Shown here: positions 16,011 through 25,541 of the stretch, piece after piece
Layout of the letters: each line of letters starts with the position of its first letter
Position numbering within the stretch: the first letter of the stretch is position 1
NCBI GenBank assembly: GCA_945861925.1
Contig: CAMAWO010000007.1
Location: 1-39,400 of the forward strand
Origin: Bifidobacterium breve
Lineage (GTDB): Bacteria; Actinomycetota; Actinomycetes; S36-B12
DNA length: 39,400 bases
Direction: 5' to 3'
Notes under the pieces: model-generated
Databases searched by the model: none
Seen by the model: the letters and a program-made list of their open reading frames with translations, nothing else
What the model was told of the DNA's origin: nothing
Program-made: the position numbers and the translations under genes

Positions 16011-17330
16011 GTGCCCAGTTCGCTCAGGCTCGTTCACGAACGTCGCACCTACGTGCTTGATACGTCCGTCCTGCTTTCCGATCCCAGGGCGCTCATGCGC
16101 TTCGACGAGCACGATGTCGTAATTCCCCTCGTCGTGGTGATGGAGCTCGAGGCGAAGCGCGGCCACCCGGAACTCGGGTACTTCGCGCGGGCAGCTCTTC
16201 GGATGCTCGACGACCTGCGCATTGCCTATGGCCGGATCGATGACCCGATGCCTGTCGGCGACGCCGGGGGGAGCGTCCGGGTCGAGCTCAATCACACGGA
16301 CACGTCAGTGCTCCCCATGAGTTTGCAGATCGGTGACAACGACAGCCGGATCCTCGCGGTGGCGCGCAATCTCGCCGCCGAGGGTCGCGATGTCGTGCTC
16401 GTGAGCAAGGACCTGCCGATGCGCGTGAAGGCATCGGCCGTTGGGCTCACCGCCGAGGAGTATCGCGCGGAACTCGTCATCGAATCCGGCTTCACCGGGA
16501 TGGCTGAGATCGATGTCGCAGCCGAGGTGATCGATCGGCTTTACGACGAGGCGGTTATTGATCTTGACGCTGGCCGCGACCTGCCGTGCCACACCGGCCT
16601 TGTCCTCGTCTCCGATCGCGGTAGTGCCCTCGGTCGGGTGACCGCAGCCAAACGAGTCCGTCTCGTTCGGGGTGACCGCGAGGCGTTTGGACTGCACGGA
16701 CGCAGTGCCGAGCAGCGCATTGCCCTTGACCTCCTCCTCGATCCGGAGATCGGGATCATGTCGCTCGGTGGTCGCGCTGGCACCGGCAAGAGCGCGCTCG
16801 CCCTGTGCGCGGGACTTGAGGCCGTCCTCGAGCGGGGACAGCACCGAAAGGTCATTGTGTTCCGTCCGCTCTTCGCGGTAGGTGGGCAAGAGCTCGGATT
16901 CCTGCCTGGTTCGGAGGCGGAGAAGATGTCGCCGTGGGGCCAGGCGGTGTTCGACACGCTCGGCGCCGTGACGACCCAGGAGGTGGTCGAGGAGATCGTC
17001 GATCGCGGGCTGCTCGAGGTGCTCCCGCTCACCCATATCCGTGGACGCTCACTTCATGACTCATTCGTTATCGTCGACGAGGCTCAATCCCTTGAGCGGA
17101 ATGTGCTCCTCACCGTGCTCTCTCGCATCGGACGTGACAGTCGGGTGGTTCTCACGCACGATGTCGCCCAGCGTGACAACCTGCGTGTCGGACGCCATGA
17201 CGGGGTGGTTGCGGTGGTGGAGAAGCTCAAGGGACACCCGCTGTTCGCACACGTGACGCTCACCCGTTCCGAGCGATCACCGATCGCAGCGCTCGTGACG
17301 GAGATGCTCGAGGATCTGGATCCTGCCTGA
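16011..17330 (+). CDS. phoH2: PhoH2-type protein: PIN ribonuclease domain fused to PhoH ATPase
   Basis: A 439-residue two-domain protein. Residues 10-145 are a PIN domain ([12 protein letters not shown] with the first catalytic Asp at 17, [23 protein letters not shown]), an RNase fold. Residues about 225-430 are the PhoH P-loop ATPase: [11 protein letters not shown] (Lys260), [28 protein letters not shown] and [11 protein letters not shown]. Mycobacterial PhoH2 has sequence-specific RNA helicase and RNase activity; the same is expected here. GTG 16011 is set by AGGGAGG. All motifs are intact. Its place after uppS and before the Rpf-like gene and fumarase is the usual actinobacterial order. 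Confidence 0.92.
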   Translation: MPSSLRLVHERRTYVLDTSVLLSDPRALMRFDEHDVVIPLVVVMELEAKRGHPELGYFARAALRMLDDLRIAYGRIDDPMPVGDAGGSVRVELNHTDTSVLPMSLQIGDNDSRILAVARNLAAEGRDVVLVSKDLPMRVKASAVGLTAEEYRAELVIESGFTGMAEIDVAAEVIDRLYDEAVIDLDAGRDLPCHTGLVLVSDRGSALGRVTAAKRVRLVRGDREAFGLHGRSAEQRIALDLLLDPEIGIMSLGGRAGTGKSALALCAGLEAVLERGQHRKVIVFRPLFAVGGQELGFLPGSEAEKMSPWGQAVFDTLGAVTTQEVVEEIVDRGLLEVLPLTHIRGRSLHDSFVIVDEAQSLERNVLLTVLSRIGRDSRVVLTHDVAQRDNLRVGRHDGVVAVVEKLKGHPLFAHVTLTRSERSPIAALVTEMLEDLDPA

Positions 17331-17375
17331 ACGGCCGCGGCTCGGGAAATGCTGTGGATAACCTGTGAAAATGAA

Positions 17376-17391
17376 TGTGATCCCCGTCACG
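17376..17391. promoter_or_regulatory. CRP-like binding site upstream of the Rpf-like gene
   Basis: TGTGATCCCCGTCACG matches the CRP/GlxR consensus TGTGA-N6-TCACA at nine of ten half-site bases. A further TGTGAA half-site lies just before it (17364-17369). It is 172 bp before the Rpf-like start, about where an activator or repressor could act. In mycobacteria rpfA is a known CRP (Rv3676) target, which makes the site credible. Confidence 0.55.
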
Positions 17392-17433
17392 TAGAAGTGT
17401 CCGATTTGCCCCCGTTCGTCCTCGTAAAGAGTC

Positions 17434-17453
17434 GAACAATGACCGAATTGTCC
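17434..17453. promoter_or_regulatory. short inverted repeat in the Rpf-like leader
   Basis: GAACAAT-GACCGA-ATTGTCC is an inverted repeat with one mismatch, between the CRP-like site and the Rpf-like gene. It could be a second operator or a small hairpin. No specific regulator is implied. Confidence 0.3.
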
Positions 17454-17562
17454 TAGTTTGAAGTGATGTTCAACACGCCTCGCCTACGTGACAGATGAGC
17501 CGACACAGGGCAAATTAGTGCCGTACTCGTCATTTGACGCGCTCTGAGTTGGGAGATTCTGC

Positions 17563-18135
17563 ATGCGCCGGTCTCGGGGGATCATCTCCGTTGCGACTGC
17601 CGTGGCCATCCTCATCGGTGGTCTCTCGGCACCGGCGGCCCTCGCGGCCGACCCGGAACCGACCGCAACTCCCTCGGCATCTTCTGCGAGTCCTGACGCC
17701 GAGTCGCGAACGAAGAGTGCCGTTGAGGCCCTCAGGGAGCGGGAATGGGGCTACGCGCAGGGCTTCGGCGCGGCTCGTGACACCAAGGGGCTCATGCTGA
17801 GCCTGTATCGAGGCAAGTGGTTCGTGAAGAAGGCTGACGACCGCCGCAGGTGCATTCTCAAGCGCGAGAGTCGCGCCGACTACAAGGCGGTGAGCGTCGG
17901 AGGGAAGTACCGAGGCGGCTATCAGATGAACCGACCCCTCATGCGAGGTGCGGCCTGGATGATGATGAAGGAGGTCCGCAAAGAGATGGGTCCCGAGGGG
18001 GTCGCCATCGCCAAGGGGCTCTTCACGACGAAGAGTCATCTGTGGAATCGCTACTGGCAGGATCGCGCCTTCTGGACGATCTGGGCCAAGGGCGAGGGCC
18101 GCAGTCACTGGCGCAGCAACGTCTACAACTGCTAA
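17563..18135 (+). CDS. secreted Rpf/lysozyme-like transglycosylase
   Basis: A 190-residue exported protein: signal peptide 1-29 ([24 protein letters not shown]), a Pro/Ser/Thr/Ala linker to about residue 50, then a catalytic domain. [16 protein letters not shown] (Cys97, Glu102) followed by [13 protein letters not shown] matches the active-site region of resuscitation-promoting factors and other small lysozyme-like lytic transglycosylases, where the Glu of RES is catalytic. A Cys is the last residue (190) and may bond with Cys97. Such enzymes cut peptidoglycan and help regrowth. ATG 17563 has GGGAG upstream. The upstream CRP-like site suggests nutrient control. Its stop TAA overlaps the stop of the convergent fumarase gene. 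Confidence 0.75.
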   Translation: MRRSRGIISVATAVAILIGGLSAPAALAADPEPTATPSASSASPDAESRTKSAVEALREREWGYAQGFGAARDTKGLMLSLYRGKWFVKKADDRRRCILKRESRADYKAVSVGGKYRGGYQMNRPLMRGAAWMMMKEVRKEMGPEGVAIAKGLFTTKSHLWNRYWQDRAFWTIWAKGEGRSHWRSNVYNC

Positions 18136-19802
18136 CCCCCTGCAGGCGGACCCACCGGTATGCGGCTGACCATCGGTCGCATCGTCTCGGCGAAGAAGTC
18201 ATTGCCCTTGTCATCGACAACGACGAAGGCCGGAAAGTCAACGACCTCGATGCGCCATACCGCCTCCATGCCGAGCTCCGGAAAGTCGAGCACGTCAACC
18301 TTGGTGATGTTCTCTTGGGCGAGTACCGCCGCCGGCCCACCGATCGAGCCTAGGTAGAAGCCGCCATTCGCGCGGCAGGCCTCGGTCACCGCCTTGCTCC
18401 GGTTGCCCTTCGCAAGCATCACCATCGAGCCACCGGCCTTTTGGAACTGGTCGACGTATGAATCCATGCGGCCGGCGGTCGTCGGCCCGAAGGACCCTGA
18501 GGCGTAGCCGGCCGGGGTCTTGGCCGGCCCGGCGTAGTAGACGGCGTTATCGCGCATGTACTCAGGCAGCGGCTCGCCTCGGTCGAGCATTGCCTTGATC
18601 CGCGAATGGGCCAGATCCCTCGCGACGACGAGGGAGCCGGTGAGCGATACGCGGGTCTTCACCGGGAGGGCGGAAAGCCGACTCCGGATCGCATCCATCG
18701 GCTGATCGAGGTCGATTGCGACGACGTCATCGTCGAGATGAGTGTCGCTGATCTCGGGGAGGAACTGGGCCGGGTCGCGCTCGAGCTGCTCGAGGAAGAC
18801 CCCCTCGGGGGTGATCTTCGCGAGCGCCTGACGGTCGGCGGAACACGAGACCGCGATAGCCACGGGCAGTGACGCGCCATGACGCGGCAGCCGAATAACT
18901 CGAACATCGTGGCAGAAGTACTTGCCGCCGAACTGGGCTCCGATACCGAAGGACTGGGTCATGCGCCAAATTTCCTGCTCCATCTCCAGATCACGGAAGC
19001 CATGTCCGGTGGCCGAGCCGTGGACCGGCAACGAGTCGAGATAGCGAGCGCTCGCATACTTCGCGGTCTTCACCGCGAACTCGGCGCTCGTGCCGCCGAC
19101 CACGACCGCGAGGTGGTACGGCGGGCAGGCCGCAGTGCCGATCTCACGGAGCTTCTCGTCGAGGAACGCCGCGAACGAGGTGGGATTGAGCAGTGCAGCT
19201 GTCTGCTGGTAGAGGTAGCTCTTGTTGGCGCTGCCCCCACCCTTGGCCATGAACAGGAATTCGTACTGCGCCTCATGCCCGGCGTGGGTATTGGCATACA
19301 GCTCGATCTGGGCGGGCAGGTTCGTGCCGGTGTTTCGCTCCTCCCACATCGATAGCGGCGCCAACTGCGAGTAGCGAAGGTTCAATTGCTGGTAGGCGTC
19401 GAAGATGCCCCGCGAGAGGTGCTCCTCATCTTGGCCTGTCGTCCACACGTGCTGTCCCCGCTTGCCCATGACCACGGCCGTTCCGGTGTCCTGGCACATC
19501 GGCAGCACCCAGCCGGCCGAGATGTTCGCGTTCTTGAGCAGGTTGAGGGCGACGAAGCGGTCATTCGAGCTCGCCTCCGGATCGTCGAGAATCCGGGCGA
19601 GTTGAGCGAGATGACTCGTGCGGAGCAGGTGCGAGATATCGCGGAGGGACTCGAAGGCGAGGAGACGAAGCGCCTCGGGATCGACATGCAGAATGGTGCG
19701 GCCATCTACCTCGGTGGTGCGGACCCCCTCGGCCGTGACGAGCCGATATTCGGTCTCATCCGGGCCGAGCGGGAGCAGCTCCTCGTACTGAAACTCAGTC
19801 AT
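18132..19802 (-). CDS. fumA: fumarate hydratase, class I (iron-sulfur)
   Basis: A 556-residue fumarase that interconverts fumarate and malate in the citric acid cycle. It matches the E. coli FumA/FumB type in length and order: N-terminal cluster domain with PMCQDTGTA (Cys103), then [27 protein letters not shown] (Cys226) and VSCSADR (Cys320), the three Cys that bind the [4Fe-4S] cluster, and the C-terminal domain with [22 protein letters not shown] and [12 protein letters not shown]. The M. tuberculosis locus has an unrelated class II FumC at the matching place. Start ATG 19802 has TAGGCT 6 nt upstream and no Shine-Dalgarno. The TAG stop overlaps the stop of the convergent Rpf-like gene. Class I enzymes are oxygen-sensitive. 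Confidence 0.95.
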   Translation of the reverse strand: MTEFQYEELLPLGPDETEYRLVTAEGVRTTEVDGRTILHVDPEALRLLAFESLRDISHLLRTSHLAQLARILDDPEASSNDRFVALNLLKNANISAGWVLPMCQDTGTAVVMGKRGQHVWTTGQDEEHLSRGIFDAYQQLNLRYSQLAPLSMWEERNTGTNLPAQIELYANTHAGHEAQYEFLFMAKGGGSANKSYLYQQTAALLNPTSFAAFLDEKLREIGTAACPPYHLAVVVGGTSAEFAVKTAKYASARYLDSLPVHGSATGHGFRDLEMEQEIWRMTQSFGIGAQFGGKYFCHDVRVIRLPRHGASLPVAIAVSCSADRQALAKITPEGVFLEQLERDPAQFLPEISDTHLDDDVVAIDLDQPMDAIRSRLSALPVKTRVSLTGSLVVARDLAHSRIKAMLDRGEPLPEYMRDNAVYYAGPAKTPAGYASGSFGPTTAGRMDSYVDQFQKAGGSMVMLAKGNRSKAVTEACRANGGFYLGSIGGPAAVLAQENITKVDVLDFPELGMEAVWRIEVVDFPAFVVVDDKGNDFFAETMRPMVSRIPVGPPAGG

Positions 19803-19808
19803 ACCGCA

Positions 19809-19814
19809 AGCCTA
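19809..19814 (-). promoter_or_regulatory. probable -10 box (TAGGCT) of a leaderless transcript
   Basis: Minus-strand TAGGCT ends 6 nt before the fumarase ATG (19802). There is no Shine-Dalgarno. Confidence 0.5.
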
Positions 19815-19825
19815 GACGGGCCGCC

Positions 19826-20866
19826 TTAGGCGTCGCTCATTCCTCCATGCACCCCTACAGTCGCGTAGTCGGCGAGCTTGTCGATTCGATGCTCGCTTCG
19901 AATATCGCGGATGGTCCCGCTCTTGCCTCGCATGACGATGGAGTTGGTGACCTGCCCCTCGGGTCGATAGCGGACGCCATGCAGAAGCTCGCCGTCGGTG
20001 ATGCCGGTCGCACAGAAAAAGATGTTGTCTCCGGTCACGAGATCATTTGTGTTGAGGATGCGGTCGAGGTCGTGGCCGGCGTCGAGGGCCTTGCGGCGCT
20101 CGGCATCGTCGCGCGGCCAGAGTTTGCCTTGAATCACGCCGCCCATGCACACCATCGCGCAGGCAGCGATGATGCCCTCCGGAGTTCCGCCGATCCCGGC
20201 CAGCAGGTCGATTCCGGTGCCGGGGCGAGCTGCCATGATGGCCCCGGCGACGTCGCCATCCGTGATGAACTTGATGCGTGCCCCTGCCTCACGAACACGT
20301 GTCACGAGATCCTCATGGCGCGGACGGTCCAGGATGCAGACCGTGAGGTCACCGACCGCCTCGCCCTTCGCCTTCGCGATCTGCTCGAGGTTCCACTCGA
20401 TCGGAGCAGTGATGTCGATGACCCCGACGCAGTCCGGCCCGGCGACCAACTTCTCCATGTAGAACACTGCGCTGGGATCGAACATCGCACCACGTTCGGC
20501 AACGGCGATGACCGAGATCGCATTCGGCATACCCTTGGCAGCGAGCGTCGTTCCGTCGATGGGGTCGACCGCGACGTCGGCCTCGGGGCCGGTCCCGTCG
20601 CCGACATGCTCACCGTTGAAGAGCATCGGAGCGTCGTCCTTCTCACCCTCGCCGATGACGACGACGCCGTTCATCGAAACGCTGCCGATAAGCAAGCGCA
20701 TAGCGTTCACCGCGGCAGCGTCTGCGCCGTTCTTGTCGCCGCGTCCGACCCAGCGGGCCGAGGCCATTGCCGCAGCCTCGGTGACTCGCACCAACTCGAG
20801 TGCGAGGTTGCGGTCGGGAACATGGCCCGCGTTCGTTGGGTTATCGGTCTGGCCCTGATCGGACAT
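19826..20866 (-). CDS. glpX: class II fructose-1,6-bisphosphatase
   Basis: A 346-residue enzyme that removes the 1-phosphate of fructose 1,6-bisphosphate in gluconeogenesis. GlpX motifs are clear: [31 protein letters not shown] with metal-binding acids, [35 protein letters not shown] and GIGGTPEGI. Start ATG 20866 (MSDQGQTDN) is chosen because GAGAGGGG precedes it and the longer frame adds unrelated residues over the divergent promoter. It is the usual glpX of actinobacteria and lies divergent to the DUF4245 gene, as in many actinobacterial genomes. It follows the same strand as fumarase but ends 24 nt before it. Confidence 0.95.
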   Translation of the reverse strand: MSDQGQTDNPTNAGHVPDRNLALELVRVTEAAAMASARWVGRGDKNGADAAAVNAMRLLIGSVSMNGVVVIGEGEKDDAPMLFNGEHVGDGTGPEADVAVDPIDGTTLAAKGMPNAISVIAVAERGAMFDPSAVFYMEKLVAGPDCVGVIDITAPIEWNLEQIAKAKGEAVGDLTVCILDRPRHEDLVTRVREAGARIKFITDGDVAGAIMAARPGTGIDLLAGIGGTPEGIIAACAMVCMGGVIQGKLWPRDDAERRKALDAGHDLDRILNTNDLVTGDNIFFCATGITDGELLHGVRYRPEGQVTNSIVMRGKSGTIRDIRSEHRIDKLADYATVGVHGGMSDA

Positions 20867-20951
20867 GGGTGCCCCTCTCGTTGTGCGCAGCGTAGCCTCC
20901 CAACCAGCCTCGCAGGGAGCGTGAAGAGCCGAAATGGCCCATGATGTCTTC

Positions 20952-21506
20952 GTGAGTGCAACCGCCCCAAGGCCGACTGGACGCCGCAATGCCCGACTGG
21001 GGCAAACCGTCGGCGACATGGTGCGCTCCCTCGCCATCGTGCTCGCGCTCGTCGGGGTGCTCGTCGCCGTCACCTACACGTCGCAGTCCACCGATGTTCG
21101 AAGTGTCGACGTGGCCACCGCGCAGGCGCAGGCGCAGCGTCAAGCCCCGTTCGACCTCAGCACTTGGACCCCCGGGACGGGAGATGTGGCCACGAGCGTG
21201 CGGTGGCAGGCCACTGCGGCTTCAGGGAGTATCCCGGTGTGGCATGTCGGCTATCTCGTCGACGGCACGGAGTACCTGCAGGTTGCCCAGTCAGCGACCA
21301 CCGAAGCGGGCTTCGTCCCGGAGCAGACGGCGGGCGGCAAACCCCAGGGCGAGGTGTCCCTCGGAGGCGTTCGTTGGCTGCGATTCGAGTCCGAGGAGCG
21401 GCGGTCGCTCGTCGGCATCGAGGATGGTGTCACGACCGTCGTGTCAGGAACGCTGCCGTGGTCCGAGATTGAGGCGGCGGCCACGTCGGTGCGGAAGGGC
21501 CGCTAG
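20952..21506 (+). CDS. DUF4245-type membrane-anchored protein
   Basis: A 184-residue protein with one N-terminal transmembrane helix (residues about 25-45, [16 protein letters not shown]) and an exported domain carrying [34 protein letters not shown] and [11 protein letters not shown]. That is the DUF4245 pattern. The gene is almost always found divergent from glpX in actinobacteria, as Rv1100 is next to Rv1099c. Role unknown. GTG 20952 is preferred over ATG 20934 because CATGAT ends 6 nt before it; the evidence for this start is moderate. Confidence 0.85.
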   Translation: MSATAPRPTGRRNARLGQTVGDMVRSLAIVLALVGVLVAVTYTSQSTDVRSVDVATAQAQAQRQAPFDLSTWTPGTGDVATSVRWQATAASGSIPVWHVGYLVDGTEYLQVAQSATTEAGFVPEQTAGGKPQGEVSLGGVRWLRFESEERRSLVGIEDGVTTVVSGTLPWSEIEAAATSVRKGR

Positions 21507-21643
21507 GCACTCGAATCGCCCACACGAGCGGTTGAAACCCCCCACCGAGATCTCTACGCTGCTAGCGGAGGCGTCCGGCGCAAGCATTCGGGTGACGTCG
21601 CGGATCCAACAGTGAAGTAGCCGCCACAGTCTCGTGCGAACCC

Positions 21644-21874
21644 CTATCCTGGCGGCGCTTCTGCTGCGTCAGGATGTGCCGCCTCGAGTCGGGTGTGCGC
21701 TGAATCCAGCCACTTCTGGCAACTGGCGGCGAGCTCCTCGCCTCGCTCCCAGAGCGCGAGGGACTGCTCGAGGGTGAGCCCGCCGGCCTCGAGTTGCTGC
21801 ACGACGGCGCCGAGTTCGTCCCGGGCTGATTCGTAGGACACCGGGGCCGTGGGGTTCGGTGGGCTCTTCGTCAT
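21644..21874 (-). CDS. xseB: exodeoxyribonuclease VII small subunit
   Basis: A 76-residue helical protein with SYESARDELGAVVQQLEAGGLTLEQSLALWERGEELA, the standard XseB pattern. Several copies wrap the XseA subunit to make exonuclease VII, which degrades single-stranded DNA. ATG 21874 overlaps the xseA stop (ATGA), so the subunits are translationally coupled. It faces the DUF4245 gene across 137 bp without an obvious terminator. Confidence 0.95.
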   Translation of the reverse strand: MTKSPPNPTAPVSYESARDELGAVVQQLEAGGLTLEQSLALWERGEELAASCQKWLDSAHTRLEAAHPDAAEAPPG

Positions 21875-23040
21875 GTGCTGCTCCCTTGTTCGGTTGCCCA
21901 GTTTGCGATGCGGGTGGACGTGAACTCGCCGGAGGCAACCCGCACCCGGACCTCATCCCCAATGGCCACCTGGGCCGCGTCTCGGATGATCACCCCGCCT
22001 GCGCCCGTCACGATGGCGTAGCCGCGGTCGAGCGTAGCGGCCGGCGACAGTGCCCGCACGCGTGCCGAGAGGTGCGTGACGTCGCGAGTCGAGTGCTCGA
22101 TGAGGTTGCGGATGATGCTGGAACTGCGTCGCTGGCGCTCGGCGAGCAGTGAGCGCTCGCGGTCGAGCCGATGGGCCAGATGGGTGCTGAGGCGGCGGCG
22201 CATGCCTGCGATGAGGTCCTGCTGCTCGCGAAGTGACGGCACGATCCGCTTCGCGGCATCGGTCGGGGTGGAGGCCCGTAGGTCAGCGACGAGATCGAGG
22301 AGGGGGGTGTCCTGCTCGTGGCCGATCGCGGAGACAACAGGGGTCGTGCAGGCGGCTACAGCGCGCACGAGGGATTCGTTGCTGAAGGGGAGTAGGTCCT
22401 CGACGCTTCCGCCGCCACGCGCGATGACGATGACATCGACCCCGGGAAGGGCGTCGAGTTCGGCAAGGGCCTCGGTCACTGTTGGGACAGCGGCCACCCC
22501 CTGCACGGCGACCTCGCGGATCTCGAACTGCACAGCGGGCCACCGCTCCTGGGCGTTCACGAGCACATCGGTCATGGCCGCGCTTGCCCGGCCGCAGATG
22601 AGGCCAACGCGCTGGGGAATGAAGGGGAGGGGCCGCTTGCGAGCGGGGGAGAACAGACCCTCAGCCGCGAGGACCCCCTTCAATCGCTCGAGCTGGGCGA
22701 GGAGTTCGCCGATGCCGACGGGCCGGATCTCCTTGGCCCGCATCTGGAGGCTGCCACGACCGGACCAGAACTCCGGCCGGGCGAAGACCACGACCCGCTG
22801 ACCGGCCTCGATAGGGGGCGTCACGGATCCAAGGAGTGCAGCGTCGGCGACGATGGTTAATGACATGTCGACATCTGGGTCGCGAAGGGTGAGGTAGAGG
22901 TTCCGGGCGCCGGGCCGCGGCCGAAATTCGGCGACCTGGCCGTCGATCCATATCGGCCCGAGTCGGCCGATCCAGTCAGAGAGCATGCGGGAGACTGTGC
23001 GGACGGGCGCCGGCTTCTCTGGGCTGGATTCGAAGGCCAC
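21871..23040 (-). CDS. xseA: exodeoxyribonuclease VII large subunit
   Basis: A 389-residue XseA. The N-terminal OB-fold (WIGRLGPIWIDGQVAEFRPR, LYLTLRDP) is followed by the catalytic core with VGLICGRASAAMTDVL, VIVIARGGGSVEDLLPFSNE, PVVSAIGHEQDTPLLDLVADLRASTPTDAA, then a coiled coil and the C-terminal LDRGYAIVT. The gene pairs with xseB through an ATGA overlap. GTG 23040 is taken as start: it lies 2 nt after the stop of the upstream oxidase-like gene. A longer frame to 23109 would overlap that gene. Confidence 0.93.
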   Translation of the reverse strand: MAFESSPEKPAPVRTVSRMLSDWIGRLGPIWIDGQVAEFRPRPGARNLYLTLRDPDVDMSLTIVADAALLGSVTPPIEAGQRVVVFARPEFWSGRGSLQMRAKEIRPVGIGELLAQLERLKGVLAAEGLFSPARKRPLPFIPQRVGLICGRASAAMTDVLVNAQERWPAVQFEIREVAVQGVAAVPTVTEALAELDALPGVDVIVIARGGGSVEDLLPFSNESLVRAVAACTTPVVSAIGHEQDTPLLDLVADLRASTPTDAAKRIVPSLREQQDLIAGMRRRLSTHLAHRLDRERSLLAERQRRSSSIIRNLIEHSTRDVTHLSARVRALSPAATLDRGYAIVTGAGGVIIRDAAQVAIGDEVRVRVASGEFTSTRIANWATEQGSST

Positions 23041-23042
23041 GG

Positions 23043-23537
23043 CTATTCGCGGCGATCTGCGGGGGCGGCGATTGTCGCGGGTACCGACATGCGCGCCGAG
23101 AAGTCCCACGAGGTGACCGAGAGGTCGCTGATCCTGATGGCGACCTCGACGTCGAGCCGGGAGAGCAGCCAGTCCGCGAGCGTCGAGGGCTCATCGCCGA
23201 GGTATCTGTTGATGAGAAGCGGGAGGATGCGCCCTGCCTCGTCAGCGTGCAGGCTGGCGTTCCCCGTCCCCCTGACGCCCATGTATGGCGGGAGGTCGCC
23301 AGACACCTCAAAGGCGCAACGCGGATCATTTCGAAGACGTTGCGCAAGGACGGAGTCGGCTTGAGCGCAGCACCAGAGTGCACTGCTTTCGTACAGGAAC
23401 CACTGTGATTGGACGAGCGGGAATTCACGGCCATTGGAGGCGATGCGTACGGGGATGGCGGTCTGGTGGAGGAAGCGCTCGACGGTGGCGAGGGGCCATG
23501 ACCCGGACCGAAGCGTCGGCGGTGTATCGAATCCCAT
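23043..23537 (-). CDS. pyridoxamine 5'-phosphate oxidase-like flavin protein
   Basis: A 164-residue protein with a split-barrel fold pattern: VERFLHQTAIPVRIAS, PLVQSQWFLYESSALWCCAQADSVLAQRLRNDPRCAFEVSG, PPYMGVRGTGNASLH, as in small F420/FMN-binding PNPOx-like proteins. Substrate cannot be told. It is the first gene of a xseA-xseB operon (2 nt to xseA). ATG 23537 has GACAAT 6 nt upstream, a weak -10-like box, and no Shine-Dalgarno. Divergent from ispH with about 37 bp between starts, so the two promoters overlap. Confidence 0.8.
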   Translation of the reverse strand: MGFDTPPTLRSGSWPLATVERFLHQTAIPVRIASNGREFPLVQSQWFLYESSALWCCAQADSVLAQRLRNDPRCAFEVSGDLPPYMGVRGTGNASLHADEAGRILPLLINRYLGDEPSTLADWLLSRLDVEVAIRISDLSVTSWDFSARMSVPATIAAPADRRE

Positions 23538-23562
23538 GACTTAATTGTCGTGCACGGCGGCC

Positions 23563-23568
23563 TACGAT
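23563..23568 (+). promoter_or_regulatory. probable -10 box (TACGAT) of leaderless ispH
   Basis: TACGAT ends 6 nt before ATG 23575 with no Shine-Dalgarno. Because the divergent gene starts at 23537, a -35 element of ispH would overlap its promoter. Confidence 0.55.
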
Positions 23569-23574
23569 GGAACC

Positions 23575-24555
23575 ATGCCTCAGCCAAAGCGTGTCCTCCT
23601 CGCAGCACCTCGCGGCTATTGCGCGGGAGTTGATCGCGCGGTCGTCTCAGTGGAGAAGGCCCTCGAGCTCTATGGCCCTCCGGTGTACGTCCGCAAGGAG
23701 ATCGTCCACAACAAGTACGTCGTGGCGTCCTTGGAGTCGCGGGGGGCGATTTTTGTCGATGAGGTCGAGGAGATCCCGGAAGGGTCGACCGTCGTGTTCT
23801 CGGCCCACGGGGTCGCGCCCGCAGTGCATTCGGACTCGGCGGACCGTGGATTGAAGACCATTGATGCCACCTGCCCGCTCGTGACGAAGGTGCATGCGGA
23901 GGCTCGCCGCTTTGCCGGTGAGGGCTACCAGATCGTCCTGGTCGGGCATGAGGGCCATGAGGAGGTCGTCGGGACCACCGGTGAGGCTCCCGATGTCATC
24001 ACCCTTGTTCAAGACCCGATCGAGGCGGCTTCGGTCGTTCTCCCGGAAACAGACAAGCTCATCTGGCTCTCTCAGACGACGCTGTCCGTCGATGAGACCC
24101 TTCAGACGATTGAGGTGCTGAAGGGACGTTACCCGAATCTCATGAGCCCGCCGAGCGACGACATCTGCTACGCCACCCAGAATCGTCAGGTGGCGGTGAA
24201 GGAGATCGCTCCGCAGTCCGATGTGCTCATCGTTGTCGGGTCGGGGAACTCATCGAACTCCGTTCGGCTGGTTGAGGTGGCCCTTGATGCCGGGGCACGT
24301 GCCTCGCACCGAGTTGACAGTGCCGCGGAACTGAAGGAAGCCTGGTTCGAGGAGGCGTCAACGGTGGGGCTCACCAGTGGGGCGTCGGTGCCGGATATCC
24401 TCGTTGACGAGGTGCTCGCCTGGCTCGCAGAACGCGGCTTCGCCACGGTTGAGTTGGTGAAGACGGCTGAGGAGACCCTCGTGTTCTCCCTACCGCCGGA
24501 ACTGCGCCGCGATCTCAAGGCCGCGTCACTGCAGGCGGCAAAGCCTCAGGAGTAA
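23575..24555 (+). CDS. ispH: 4-hydroxy-3-methylbut-2-enyl diphosphate reductase
   Basis: A 326-residue iron-sulfur enzyme, the last step of the MEP pathway, making isopentenyl and dimethylallyl diphosphate. The three cluster Cys are visible: C16 in [13 protein letters not shown]100 in [12 protein letters not shown] and C198 in [11 protein letters not shown]. Other motifs are [28 protein letters not shown] and GSGNSSNS. The start is ATG 23575; a longer frame to 23545 would pass through the -10 box. It ends 4 nt before the stop of the convergent membrane-protein gene. Confidence 0.96.
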   Translation: MPQPKRVLLAAPRGYCAGVDRAVVSVEKALELYGPPVYVRKEIVHNKYVVASLESRGAIFVDEVEEIPEGSTVVFSAHGVAPAVHSDSADRGLKTIDATCPLVTKVHAEARRFAGEGYQIVLVGHEGHEEVVGTTGEAPDVITLVQDPIEAASVVLPETDKLIWLSQTTLSVDETLQTIEVLKGRYPNLMSPPSDDICYATQNRQVAVKEIAPQSDVLIVVGSGNSSNSVRLVEVALDAGARASHRVDSAAELKEAWFEEASTVGLTSGASVPDILVDEVLAWLAERGFATVELVKTAEETLVFSLPPELRRDLKAASLQAAKPQE

Positions 24556-24559
24556 GCGA

Positions 24560-25528
24560 CTATTCGGCGCGCCGGCGCCGCCAGATGACGATGCCGAGTG
24601 CCACGGCCGCAGGGCCCAGGACCCAGTACCAGCCGGACGACAGCATGAAGATCACATCGAGGAGGCGTCCGGTCACACCCGCGCTGGCACTGAGTCCTAT
24701 CTGGCCGACCGTCACGCAGGCGATGAAAAACGCGATCGGGGGGGCGATGACAGCGACGGCCGCATCCGGCATCCGCACCCGCACTGCCACGAGTGCGCTC
24801 GCGATGAGGAGCACTAACCCGGTGAGCAGGCCGGTCCCTGACCCGAGGAGCAATGCCGAAGCCAGACCCGCCACGAACGTGGCCCCGATAACGATCGCAT
24901 AGGCGGCGTTCGGCCTCAGGCCCGTGTGCCAATCGAAGTCATGCATGGAGTCAGCTGCCCAGAACCCCTCGGCTGCGGGCCCATAGGAGCCGCGGATGTC
25001 ATCGAATTCCTCAAGGGGTTCAGGAGCCTGAAACGAATTCCTGGGGTGAAGGGCGGCTGATGCAACCGCGATGGGCGCGACCCCCGGTTCGGGTTGTGCG
25101 ACCGGTTCAAGTGGCACAAGGAGTTCGGGCTCAGGTTCAAGGAGCTCGGGCTTAGGCTCAGGCTCGACACTGGGCTCAGCGAAGGCTTCCTCGAAGTAAT
25201 CATTGCGGGGCAGAGGCTCGAAGGCTCTCGTGGTGAGGATCGGGGCAACTGGCTCGCTGTGCTCGAGGCGCAAGGTCCGAAGGTGGGGCACCGCTGCCGC
25301 TGGGACCGCCGTGAGTGCGGAGGCGTCTGCCTGCGCATGGACACTTCGAAAGAGCCTGCCGGTGTCGACGAGATTGCGGCCCGCCGGCGGGATGACCCCA
25401 GCCACTTCCGGGACGAGGCTGGGCGTGGCGTATGAGCTATGGAGCATGTCCTCTGGCTCCGGCCGGAACAGGCGGTCATAGGCTTCGTCATCCGACACAT
25501 CGCGCACGGCGCCAAACCCTTCGCTCAT
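24560..25528 (-). CDS. membrane protein with long acidic N-terminus, DUF6542-like
   Basis: A 322-residue protein. Residues 1-210 are cytoplasmic, Pro/Glu-rich with a Glu-Pro repeat stretch (EPSVEPEPKPELLEPEPEL), likely disordered. Residues about 210-320 hold three or four transmembrane helices, including VIGATFVAGLASALLLGSGTGLLTGLVLLIASALVAVRVR, and end in RRRRAE. A DUF6542-like membrane domain in this ispH-to-ychF position is common in actinobacteria. Function unknown. ATG 25528 has TAACGT 6 nt upstream and the spacer itself is purine-rich (AGGGGA). It is 13 nt downstream of rmuC on the same strand, but may use its own promoter. Confidence 0.7.
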   Translation of the reverse strand: MSEGFGAVRDVSDDEAYDRLFRPEPEDMLHSSYATPSLVPEVAGVIPPAGRNLVDTGRLFRSVHAQADASALTAVPAAAVPHLRTLRLEHSEPVAPILTTRAFEPLPRNDYFEEAFAEPSVEPEPKPELLEPEPELLVPLEPVAQPEPGVAPIAVASAALHPRNSFQAPEPLEEFDDIRGSYGPAAEGFWAADSMHDFDWHTGLRPNAAYAIVIGATFVAGLASALLLGSGTGLLTGLVLLIASALVAVRVRMPDAAVAVIAPPIAFFIACVTVGQIGLSASAGVTGRLLDVIFMLSSGWYWVLGPAAVALGIVIWRRRRAE

Positions 25529-25534
25529 TCCCCT

Positions 25535-25540
25535 ACGTTA
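25535..25540 (-). promoter_or_regulatory. possible -10 box (TAACGT) of the DUF6542-like gene
   Basis: Minus-strand TAACGT ends 6 nt before ATG 25528 and overlaps the 13-nt gap after rmuC. The spacer AGGGGA could also act as a weak Shine-Dalgarno, so the leaderless reading is less certain here. Confidence 0.35.
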
Positions 25541-25541
25541 C

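Noticed and set aside
17392-17562. c-di-AMP (ydaO-type) riboswitch before the Rpf-like gene
   Set aside because: Such riboswitches often precede rpf-type genes, but the conserved ydaO motif blocks are not recognisable in this leader.
19847-20944. Long plus-strand open frame antisense to glpX
   Set aside because: Shadow of glpX by high-GC codon bias; no family motif or start signals.
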